Of a DNA stretch of 5,442 nt, positions 1 through 5,442 are shown in pieces. The stretch is taken from positions 32,859-38,300 of the forward strand of contig DOYU01000017.1 in assembly GCA_003518365.1 (NCBI GenBank), read 5' to 3'. The position numbers and the translations under genes are program-made. A model generated the notes under the pieces. That model did no database searches, was not told the origin of the DNA, and was given only the letters and a program-made list of their open reading frames with translations. Numbering within the stretch: position 1 is the stretch's first letter; the number at the start of each line of letters is the position of its first letter. The stretch is from Candidatus Magasanikiibacteriota bacterium (GTDB lineage Bacteria; Patescibacteriota; Patescibacteriia; Magasanikbacterales; UBA922).

Positions 1-3000
1 ATAGTAGTAATAATACTATCTCAAACGTTACGTCGACTGGAAATTTTTATAATCTATCGTTTGAAGGAACAAGCGGAAGCAACATTGTTTCAAGTACGAT
101 TCTTGGTACGGCACTTGTGAATGATGTCTTTAGCTCTTCGACACTAAGTAATAGCTTCTATAATGTTTCCTATACTCCTTCACTGTTTATATATGGTGCT
201 GGTTCGCTACTGGTAAAGTATGCGGTCAGGGCCTATGTAGAAAATAATAGTGCCAGCGCACTTGGCGGAGTCGGAGTTACATTTTTTTCTGCCAATGGTC
301 TTGATACTGATACTGTCACGACAACAGACACCGGCTATACACCGTATACTGATTTTTTGACAGCGCATATAATGACATCTTCGACTCAGTCGGTTTTGAA
401 TGGTGGCTACAATCTCTATACACTCATTGCTGCAGCGACGAGCACCTACGGAGAGACATATGATGCAAATTCTCTCGATCAATTAAATGAAACGTTTACC
501 ATCACGATGTATCCTCCGCCTACGGCACCGACAGATTTTGCGACGACGAGTGTGTCTACGAGCAGTGTGGCATTTAGTTGGACGGACAATAGTGGAGATG
601 AAACTGCCTATTTTTTTGAGTATACAGATGGTGTTTTTCCAGGAGTAGATAGTTCTCTCGGAATTGACAGTACTGCCACGAGTATCACTGGGCTCGGTGT
701 AAACACACAATATACATTTCGAGTGGCAGCCCAGAAAAATGGATCAAATTCTATATATGATACGCTTGGACCAATGTACACTTTGGCAAATCCACCTGGC
801 ACAGTGAGTGTGACGACTAACGGCACCAATTCTTTGACGGTGAGTTGGGGCGCAAATAGTAATCCAAGTAATACAGAATATTACGTATCAAATGTAACAA
901 CTGGTGGTTCATCCACATGGGCGACAAGCACGTTCCAGACATTTAATGGGTTAACGGCAGGCACCCAGTATGAATTTGGTGTGATCGCGCGAAATGGGGA
1001 CGCAGTAGAAACAACGACATCGACAGGTTCAGGAACGACTGATTCAGGAGGTGGCAGCGGCTCAACTCCACCATCATTGCCACCGGCTACAGAAGATCCA
1101 GGCGATGACACCTCTTGTAATCCAGAGACACAATCCTGTGAAGGGACACCGCCAGAAGCCCCCTCCTTTTTCTTTTCCATAAACAACGCAGCAGCATATA
1201 CAAAAAGTACAGCGGTAATAGCCACAATAAATACAACATTTCCTGATGAAATCATGATTTCCACCAGTAGTCTCTTTATCGGTGCAACATATCAATCACC
1301 AGTTGCTTCACTGCCGTTTACGCTCAGTAGCGGTGATGGCGTAAAAACGCTGTACATCAAGTTTAAAAAAACCGTGGATGGTATTGCATACAGCTTTACC
1401 TCAAGTCAGACAATTATATTGGATACCCAAGTACCGCAAGCCCCAACAATACAAACGTCCAGCAGTGGGGTGGTGAATGGACAGATTGTTGGGCAACCAC
1501 ACTTTAGCGGTACCGCGGAGCCAGGTTCGACTATTCGAGCAAAGTATGAAAATAGTGATGGCAATACCGCGCATGAGGTCAATCCAAGAAATACACAATA
1601 CACTTCTTCTCCATTACTTATTGCTGGTACGTACGGTGCGAATAGTCGCGGATTACTCTACCGCATGGCAGAAGATTTCATACAGCTTGCCGCCGTGATA
1701 GGAAATTACTATGCAACGGCTGATGCAACGACTGGTGCATGGGATGTAACATTTCCACTGGTGACGACACCAGGGGAGTACACGGTGACACTTTCGGCTT
1801 TTGATACAGCAGGAAATGAATCGACAGCATCGCCACAAGTGAGCTTTACTATTCCGACAACCGTTGTGGTGGTCGGCTGTACTGATCCCTCTGCAGTGAA
1901 TTTCAATCCAAACGCAACACAAGATAATGGCACATGTCAGGCATCAGTACCTGGCTGCACTGACCCAACGGCGTACAATTACAATGCAGTTGCAAACACT
2001 GATAATGGTAGCTGTGTTCCTGTGATTTTGGGATGTCGAGATAGTAGTGCCACAAATTACAATCCACAAGCAAATACAAGTAATGCAAGTTGTGTCTATG
2101 CACAAGACGAGCCTGAGACACCAGCGGATCCACAAACTGATCCAGCAGAAACAGACAATACAACCGAACAACCGTCACAAGAACAGTCCTCAGGAGAGAC
2201 AAATGCGACGCAAGATTCATCAGGTGGTGGAAGTGATGACGGCAGTACTGATATAGGAGGGGGGAGTGTTGGAGTTGCGTCGTCAACAAGCACAGATCGT
2301 GCCACGAGTACGATCAAAGCCTTCACCACTACTGTCAAAGAAACACAGGAAAAAGTACAAACATTTGTGAGTTCCACGCGCGCGGCTGTTGTCGAGGCAT
2401 TCACTACGCAAGTGGATGCGCTTGTAAAGGTAATTCCTGTTCCTGTAAAGCAAGCAGCAAGAAAAGTGCAAGAAGTAGCAGATAATCCACAGGTAGAAAA
2501 AGCGAACGAACGCATTGTCGCCCCGGCTGTCGTGGTAGCAGGCACAGCCAATGTTGCTGTTGGATTTCAACTCCCCCAATTTTTTCTCTTTTTGCGGTAT
2601 CTCTTTACCCAGCCGCTCTTGCTCTTGAGACGTCGTCGACAAAAAAGCTGGGGGACAATCTATGGCGTTTTTGATAAACAACCGATTGATCTTGCCACGA
2701 TTCGTGTCATAGACAATGTCACGGGCAATATTATCCGTTCACAAGTCACAGACCAAAAAGGAAGATACTTTATTTTGCTCTCACCCGGCACATATCGTAT
2801 CGACGTAGAAAAAAAAGGATATACACAGCAGAGTCCTATTTTGAAATTGCATGCATCTGACATTGTCTACGATCATCTGTATCGTGTTGGCAGCGTGATA
2901 TCTATTACAGAAAAAAGGAGTGAATTGAATGTAAATATTCCCCTGGAACCTATAACCGAGGACATCCCGACAAAAGATATTATTCGGTTGTATACAAAGG

Positions 3001-3605
3001 GGGTTGTGCAATATACCATCAGCACCATCGGATTACTTATGAGCCTGCTGTCCTATGCTGTATCGCCAAATCGATTTATTGCATTACTCGTATGTGTCCA
3101 TATCGGCTTTTTCTATGCGTTTCATATGCTCAGTACGAAACGAAAGAAGACAAATACCGTTGGTACGGTGCGGAATATACTCAATAAGAAACGCATAGGA
3201 CGGGTCGTCATACGCGTGTTTGACGCGACGTATAATAAACTCGTACAAACATTAGTGACTGATAGAAAAGGTCGGTATGGTGCACTCGTCGGACCAAGTA
3301 CCTATTATGTCACCTATGATAAACGTGGATATGAAAAGAAAAAAAGTCCCACTATTGATTTGTCTTCAGTCCTCACGCAGGGGCTTGGTGGAATGATAGC
3401 ACGAGATGAAATGCTGCACCCAGCAGCACCTCTTGTTCCGTCAACGCCAGGGCAAGAGGCTCCGCAAGAAGCGCACAGCGAATCCGCACCGTCCGTACAA
3501 GATGAAAATTTTACTGATGAAATAGGACCTGATGGTACCTTGGCAGAAGATGCCGCAAAAAAATTGCAAGATATTGCTCAGTTTGGGAAAGACGACGCCT
3601 CATAG
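1..3605 (+). CDS. Large modular membrane-anchored surface protein, 5' partial
   Basis: The frame is open from base 3 (first full codon) to the TAG at 3603-3605, giving 1200 codons. The true start is upstream of the window; the GTG at 117 is only an internal valine, because the frame continues unbroken before it. Residues are counted here from base 3. Domains: beta-helix-like Ser/Asn/Thr-rich segment (about 1-65); beta-rich domain (about 66-168); two fibronectin III domains (171-262, 263-347); Pro/Gly linker with CNPETQSC (372-379); Ig-like domains (386-477 and 478-620); three Cys-pair repeats (625-697); acidic linker (698-763); amphipathic helical stretch (764-836); hydrophobic segment (839-875) ending RRRRQK; carboxypeptidase-regulatory-like domain (882-983); two membrane helices (1001-1020, 1025-1043); second such domain (1051-1140); acidic tail to 1200. 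No LPXTG sortase signal is seen, so anchoring is by membrane helices. The architecture suggests a displayed, adhesin-like protein, but no binding partner or enzymatic motif is visible. The domain calls are by eye and the function is unknown. Confidence 0.93.
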   Translation, partial: SSNNTISNVTSTGNFYNLSFEGTSGSNIVSSTILGTALVNDVFSSSTLSNSFYNVSYTPSLFIYGAGSLLVKYAVRAYVENNSASALGGVGVTFFSANGLDTDTVTTTDTGYTPYTDFLTAHIMTSSTQSVLNGGYNLYTLIAAATSTYGETYDANSLDQLNETFTITMYPPPTAPTDFATTSVSTSSVAFSWTDNSGDETAYFFEYTDGVFPGVDSSLGIDSTATSITGLGVNTQYTFRVAAQKNGSNSIYDTLGPMYTLANPPGTVSVTTNGTNSLTVSWGANSNPSNTEYYVSNVTTGGSSTWATSTFQTFNGLTAGTQYEFGVIARNGDAVETTTSTGSGTTDSGGGSGSTPPSLPPATEDPGDDTSCNPETQSCEGTPPEAPSFFFSINNAAAYTKSTAVIATINTTFPDEIMISTSSLFIGATYQSPVASLPFTLSSGDGVKTLYIKFKKTVDGIAYSFTSSQTIILDTQVPQAPTIQTSSSGVVNGQIVGQPHFSGTAEPGSTIRAKYENSDGNTAHEVNPRNTQYTSSPLLIAGTYGANSRGLLYRMAEDFIQLAAVIGNYYATADATTGAWDVTFPLVTTPGEYTVTLSAFDTAGNESTASPQVSFTIPTTVVVVGCTDPSAVNFNPNATQDNGTCQASVPGCTDPTAYNYNAVANTDNGSCVPVILGCRDSSATNYNPQANTSNASCVYAQDEPETPADPQTDPAETDNTTEQPSQEQSSGETNATQDSSGGGSDDGSTDIGGGSVGVASSTSTDRATSTIKAFTTTVKETQEKVQTFVSSTRAAVVEAFTTQVDALVKVIPVPVKQAARKVQEVADNPQVEKANERIVAPAVVVAGTANVAVGFQLPQFFLFLRYLFTQPLLLLRRRRQKSWGTIYGVFDKQPIDLATIRVIDNVTGNIIRSQVTDQKGRYFILLSPGTYRIDVEKKGYTQQSPILKLHASDIVYDHLYRVGSVISITEKRSELNVNIPLEPITEDIPTKDIIRLYTKGVVQYTISTIGLLMSLLSYAVSPNRFIALLVCVHIGFFYAFHMLSTKRKKTNTVGTVRNILNKKRIGRVVIRVFDATYNKLVQTLVTDRKGRYGALVGPSTYYVTYDKRGYEKKKSPTIDLSSVLTQGLGGMIARDEMLHPAAPLVPSTPGQEAPQEAHSESAPSVQDENFTDEIGPDGTLAEDAAKKLQDIAQFGKDDAS
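201..506 (+). other. Beta-rich domain after a beta-helix-like N-terminal segment
   Basis: Inside the large surface protein. Before it (bases 3-200) the protein is an Asn/Ser/Thr-rich series of short beta-like turns (such as NNTISNVTSTGNFYNL and SNSFYNVSYTPSLFIY), resembling the last rungs of a right-handed parallel beta-helix. The segment itself starts with SLLVKYAVRAYVENN and continues with a Gly/Val strand and a TTTDTGYTPY turn. This looks like an Ig-like or carboxypeptidase-regulatory-like sandwich with the usual T-D-x-x-G-x turn. Proteins with a beta-helix followed by such a cap domain occur in archaeal and CPR surface proteins. The assignment is tentative, because the rest of the helix lies outside the window. 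Confidence 0.45.
513..1041 (+). other. Two tandem fibronectin type III domains
   Basis: Inside the large surface protein. Copy 1 (bases 513-788) starts PPPTAPTDF and shows the strand-B tryptophan in VAFSWTD, then YFFEYTDG, and the strand E-F signature GLGVNTQYTFRVAAQN-like (residues end about 262). Copy 2 (789-1041) starts NPPGTVSVT and repeats the pattern: LTVSWGA, TEYYV, and FNGLTAGTQYEFGVIARNG. The Trp and the L-x-x-x-T-x-Y-x-F-x-V motif are the classic FN3 core. These domains usually act as spacers or as protein- or sugar-binding modules on extracellular proteins. The two copies are diverged at DNA level, so this is not a recent duplication. Confidence 0.82.
1158..1860 (+). other. Two bacterial Ig-like domains, the second with an insertion
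   Basis: Inside the large surface protein. The first (about 1158-1433) has the pattern FSINNAAAYTKS, DEIMISTSSLF, LPFTLSSGDGVKTLYIKFK and TIILDTQVP, typical of Ig-like repeats with a SGDGxKTxYxKF strand and a closing LDTxxP. The second (about 1434-1860) begins PQAPTIQTSSSGVVNGQ, has the GTAEPGSTI motif of bacterial Ig domains, and ends GAWDVTF, PGEYTVTLSAFDTAGNEST and VSFTIPT. Between GTAEPGSTI and GAWDVTF it carries extra sequence of roughly 45 residues beyond what this fold normally needs. Both are expected to be extracellular structural modules. Confidence 0.75.
1875..2093 (+). repeat. Three 26-residue (78-bp) Cys-pair repeats
   Basis: Three in-frame units begin at 1875, 1953 and 2031, exactly 78 bases apart. 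Each is a 21-residue core, from GC to a closing C, and a 5-residue linker (QASVP, VPVIL) joins each core to the next. The cores read GCTDPSAVNFNPNA..C, GCTDPTAYNYNAVA..C and GCRDSSATNYNPQA..C. The two cysteines of each core (e.g. bases 1878 and 1935) are well placed for an intra-unit disulfide, and the Asp/Asn residues could bind Ca2+. Similar GCTDPxAxNYNP modules are common in secreted proteins of Bacteroidota and other bacteria, usually near the C-terminal end of the exposed part. The third unit has lost the TDP consensus (CRDSS) and is the most diverged. Confidence 0.9.
2517..2627 (+). other. First hydrophobic membrane segment, followed by RRRRQK
   Basis: Residues 839-875 of the surface protein form a 37-residue hydrophobic stretch (AVVVAGTANVAVGF, then LPQFFLFLRYLF and PLLLL), directly followed by four arginines and a lysine within six residues. 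By the positive-inside rule the RRRRQK should be cytoplasmic. The length is more than one helix needs. It could be one crossing helix plus an interfacial helix, or two short crossings broken at the QLPQ or LFTQP prolines. Which is true decides the side on which everything downstream lies. It is preceded by a Lys/Glu-rich helical juxtamembrane region (2292-2512). Confidence 0.75.
2646..2951 (+). other. Carboxypeptidase-regulatory-like domain, copy 1
   Basis: Residues 882-983 of the surface protein. Key pattern: GTIYGVFDKQPI, IRVID, VTDQKGRYFILLSPGTYRIDVEKKGY, then a strand ending NVNIPLEP. This is the signature of the small transthyretin-like/CarboxypepD_reg beta-sandwich: a T-D-x-x-G-x-Y turn, then PGTYxxxxxxxGY. 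Residues 884-940 align without gaps to copy 2 (1054-1110). Such domains are normally found outside the cytoplasm; here the domain sits directly after an arginine cluster. Confidence 0.8.
3003..3131 (+). other. Two-helix transmembrane hairpin between the duplicated domains
   Basis: Residues 1001-1020 (VVQYTISTIGLLMSLLSYAV) and 1025-1043 (FIALLVCVHIGFFYAFHML) are two hydrophobic helices separated by the short turn SPNR and followed by STKRKK. Because the loop is only four residues, the two helices must form a hairpin. The domains on either side therefore lie on the same face of the membrane. The positive cluster STKRKK suggests that face is the cytoplasm. Confidence 0.85.
3153..3422 (+). other. 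Carboxypeptidase-regulatory-like domain, copy 2
   Basis: Residues 1051-1140 of the surface protein. GTVRNILNKKRI, VIRVFD, VTDRKGRYGALVGPSTYYVTYDKRGY and SPTIDL match copy 1. By eye, residues 1054-1110 are identical to 884-940 at 22 of 57 ungapped positions, including IRVxD, VTDxKGRY, PxTY and KxGY. The downstream tail (3423-3602) is rich in Pro, Glu, Asp and Ala and is probably disordered, ending in a short Lys/Asp helix. Confidence 0.78.
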
Positions 3606-3622
3606 AAAAGTGTTGCTCATTT

Positions 3623-3651
3623 TTGAAAGAAAGAATGACCTGTGCTATACT
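3623..3651 (+). promoter_or_regulatory. Sigma70-type promoter of ppsA with extended -10
   Basis: TTGAAA (3623-3628) and TATACT (3646-3651) are separated by exactly 17 bases, and TG at 3643-3644 gives an extended -10 element. The match to the bacterial housekeeping consensus is 5/6 for the -35 and 5/6 for the -10. Transcription should start about 7 bases downstream, most likely at A3659, leaving only about 6 bases before the ATG at 3665. It lies in the 59-base gap just after the stop of the surface protein gene. Confidence 0.8.
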
Positions 3652-3664
3652 ACTAACCACTGAT

Positions 3665-5442
3665 ATGAGTAAGAAAGAACAGAAAAAAATTTTTACAAAA
3701 GACACGAAAAACATCCCTCGAGAAGAACGGCGTATTTTGTGGTTTGATGAAATCAATATTACAGATATCCCACTCGTGGGAGGCAAAAATGCATCTCTTG
3801 GAGAGATGTATTCAAAACTTACAAAAAAAGGTGTCCCAGTTCCAAATGGGTTTGCGGTTACGTCAAAAGCCTATTGGGAATTCTTGGCACACAAAGATTT
3901 AAAAAAGAAATTAAAAACAACATTGAAAGATTTGGATGTCAATGACATTCGAAATTTAAAAAAAACAGGGAAAGCTGTTCGAACACTGTTACTCAGTGCT
4001 GCGATGCCAAAGGAAATTAGTATCGAAGTCATAAAGGCGTATAAAGAACTTGCAAAAAAGACAGGACATACAAAACTTGCCGTAGCCGTACGATCGAGTG
4101 CCACTGCAGAAGATTTGCCAGATGCAAGTTTTGCAGGACAACAAGAAACATATCTCAATGTGTGTGGTGAAAAAGAAGTGCTTGATGCTGTCAAAAAATG
4201 TATTGCATCTCTTTTTACAGACAGAGCTATGTCGTATCGTGAAGGGCATGGATTTGATCATTTGAGTATTGCCTTGTCTGTCACTATACAAGAAATGGTA
4301 CGATCTGAAACAGGATCAAGTGGTGTCATGTTTACCATGGATACCGAATCTGGATTTCAGGGGGTTACGCTTGTCACGTCAGCATATGGTCTCGGAGAAT
4401 ACGTCGTACAGGGCAAGGTTGTTCCTGATCAATTTTATGTATTCAAAGACGGGCTCATGCGAGGGAAAAAAGCGGTTATTAGTAGAACGCTTGGAAGTAA
4501 GCAAGTAAAGCTTGTCTATGGAAAAGGATCTGGAGTAAAACAGGCAAGGGTGTCACAAACCGATCGTAATAAGTTTGCGATTTCAGATGAAGAAGTGGTA
4601 CAGCTCGCTACGTGGGGAGCTCAAATTGAAGCCCATTATAAAAAACCACAAGATATTGAATGGGCAAAAGATGGTGAAACAGGAAAGCTCTATATTGTTC
4701 AGGCACGTCCTGAAACCGTAAAAGCGCGAAGCAGCCATGCGGTGATTGAAAATTATGAACTCAAACAAGAAGGTAAAAGGTTGCTCACTGGTACTGCGGT
4801 AGGACAAAAAATTGGTGCCGGCAAAGTGCGTGTGATCGAAAAACGGGAAGACATGAAAACCTTCAAAAAAGGTGAAATTTTGGTAACTCGCATTACTGAT
4901 CCTGATTGGGAGCCGATTATGCGTATTGCGTCAGCAGTCGTGACTGAGCAAGGAGGAAAAACAAGTCATGCCGCGATTGTGTCTCGTGAGCTTGGTGTGC
5001 CCTGTATCGTAGGAGCAAAAAATGCTCGCAAAATTTTAAAAAATGGCGCTGACGTAACCGTAAGTTGTGCAAAAGGGGATGAGGGAGTTATTTATAAAGG
5101 TATTCTTCCTTTTGAAGTCAAGCGTACAGAACTCGACAATATTCCAGATACGAAGACTGGCATCATGATGAATGTTGGAGATCCTGATCATGCATTTTCG
5201 TTGTCATTTCTTCCTCATGATGGTATTGGATTGGCTCGTCAAGAATTTATTTTTTCCAATTTTATTCGTATCCATCCTCAGGCACTGTTGCAATACAATA
5301 CGCTCAAAGACAAATCTGCCAAAAAACGTATTCGAGAAATGACCATGGGGTATAAGGATAAATCAGAATACTGTGTGTCACGTCTTGCCGAAGGTATTGG
5401 TCGATTGGGTGCTGCAATGTATCCAAAACCAGTTATCTTGCG
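3665..5442 (+). CDS. ppsA: Phosphoenolpyruvate synthase (pyruvate, water dikinase), 3' partial
   Basis: This cytoplasmic enzyme makes PEP, AMP and phosphate from pyruvate, ATP and water for gluconeogenesis; in some organisms it runs the other way. There are 592 codons with no stop; the window ends inside the C-terminal domain, with roughly 200 residues missing compared with the E. coli enzyme (792). Domains: N-terminal ATP-binding domain (about 26-355) with VGGKNASLGEM (Lys41), VAVRSSATAEDLPDASFAGQ (140-159, Arg143), SSGVMFTMDTESG and AYGLGE, and DIEW/QARPET at 330-351; phosphohistidine domain (about 385-475) with GGKTSHAAIVSRELG, catalytic His435; start of the PEP/pyruvate barrel with GIGLARQEFI (520-529, Arg525). 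GIGLARxEFI rather than GIGLCRTEHMF excludes pyruvate phosphate dikinase. The start ATG 3665 is chosen for its position after the promoter. An in-frame ATG at 3635 would add MTCAILLTTD but lies upstream of the predicted transcription start. There is no Shine-Dalgarno sequence. The N-terminus is Lys-rich and longer by about 14 residues than in E. coli. All visible key residues are intact. Confidence 0.96.
   Translation, partial: MSKKEQKKIFTKDTKNIPREERRILWFDEINITDIPLVGGKNASLGEMYSKLTKKGVPVPNGFAVTSKAYWEFLAHKDLKKKLKTTLKDLDVNDIRNLKKTGKAVRTLLLSAAMPKEISIEVIKAYKELAKKTGHTKLAVAVRSSATAEDLPDASFAGQQETYLNVCGEKEVLDAVKKCIASLFTDRAMSYREGHGFDHLSIALSVTIQEMVRSETGSSGVMFTMDTESGFQGVTLVTSAYGLGEYVVQGKVVPDQFYVFKDGLMRGKKAVISRTLGSKQVKLVYGKGSGVKQARVSQTDRNKFAISDEEVVQLATWGAQIEAHYKKPQDIEWAKDGETGKLYIVQARPETVKARSSHAVIENYELKQEGKRLLTGTAVGQKIGAGKVRVIEKREDMKTFKKGEILVTRITDPDWEPIMRIASAVVTEQGGKTSHAAIVSRELGVPCIVGAKNARKILKNGADVTVSCAKGDEGVIYKGILPFEVKRTELDNIPDTKTGIMMNVGDPDHAFSLSFLPHDGIGLARQEFIFSNFIRIHPQALLQYNTLKDKSAKKRIREMTMGYKDKSEYCVSRLAEGIGRLGAAMYPKPVIL

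Noticed and set aside
117..119. GTG as the start codon of the large surface protein
   Set aside because: The same frame is open all the way to base 3 with the same Asn/Ser/Thr-rich composition, so this is an internal valine and the gene begins outside the window.
2096..2551. A 151-codon reading frame on the - strand (and other antisense frames, for example 881-1264, 1903-2289 and 3871-4194)
   Set aside because: They lie opposite well-supported coding sequence with recognisable domains, have odd compositions (Cys/Ser/Val or His/Leu-rich), and show no family motif or start signal.
3635..3637. Upstream in-frame ATG as the start of ppsA
   Set aside because: It lies between the -35 and -10 boxes, upstream of the predicted transcription start, and would add a 10-residue hydrophobic piece not expected on this cytoplasmic enzyme. 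It stays possible only if transcription reads through from upstream.
3617..3638. Inverted repeat TCATTTTT / AAGAATGA in the gap between the genes, considered as a terminator or operator
   Set aside because: The stem is eight pairs of almost only A-T with one G-T, has no following T-run, and overlaps the -35 box by chance-level sequence. It is too weak to call.
4922..5026. Pyruvate phosphate dikinase instead of PEP synthase
   Set aside because: GGKTSHAAIVSRELG and the later GIGLARQEFI fit PEP synthase; the dikinase would show GIGLCRTEHMF and a longer N-terminal region.

Overview
This window holds two genes on the + strand, both cut by the window edges, separated by a 59-base gap with a clear promoter. 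Bases 1-3605 are the 3' part of a very large surface protein gene (at least 1200 codons; its start lies upstream). Bases 3665-5442 are the first 592 codons of a phosphoenolpyruvate synthase gene (ppsA).

The surface protein is modular. In order it has an Asn/Ser/Thr-rich segment like the end of a beta-helix, a beta-rich domain, two fibronectin type III domains, a linker with a small Cys pair, two bacterial Ig-like domains, and three 26-residue Cys-pair repeats. These are followed by an acidic, disordered linker, a helical juxtamembrane region, a long hydrophobic segment ending in RRRR, a carboxypeptidase-regulatory-like beta-sandwich, a two-helix membrane hairpin, a second copy of that beta-sandwich, and an acidic tail. 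The N-terminal part is very probably displayed outside the cell. Its function is not known from sequence; adhesion or cell-cell contact is a guess.

The second gene is a central-metabolism enzyme that interconverts pyruvate + ATP and PEP + AMP + Pi. It has its own strong sigma70-type promoter, whose predicted transcription start falls only about 6 bases before the ATG. The mRNA would therefore be nearly leaderless, with no Shine-Dalgarno sequence. I see no functional link between the two genes and no terminator between them.

The organism is most consistent with a Patescibacteria/CPR (Parcubacteria-like) bacterium. This rests on the giant Ser/Thr/Asn-rich membrane-anchored mosaic protein with carboxypeptidase-regulatory-like domains, the moderate-to-low GC, the tight gene spacing and the Lys-rich PPS. 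It is an inference from style, not proof. The standard bacterial code fits: no in-frame TGA is needed in either gene. I found no RNA genes, mobile elements, CRISPR arrays or defence system here.
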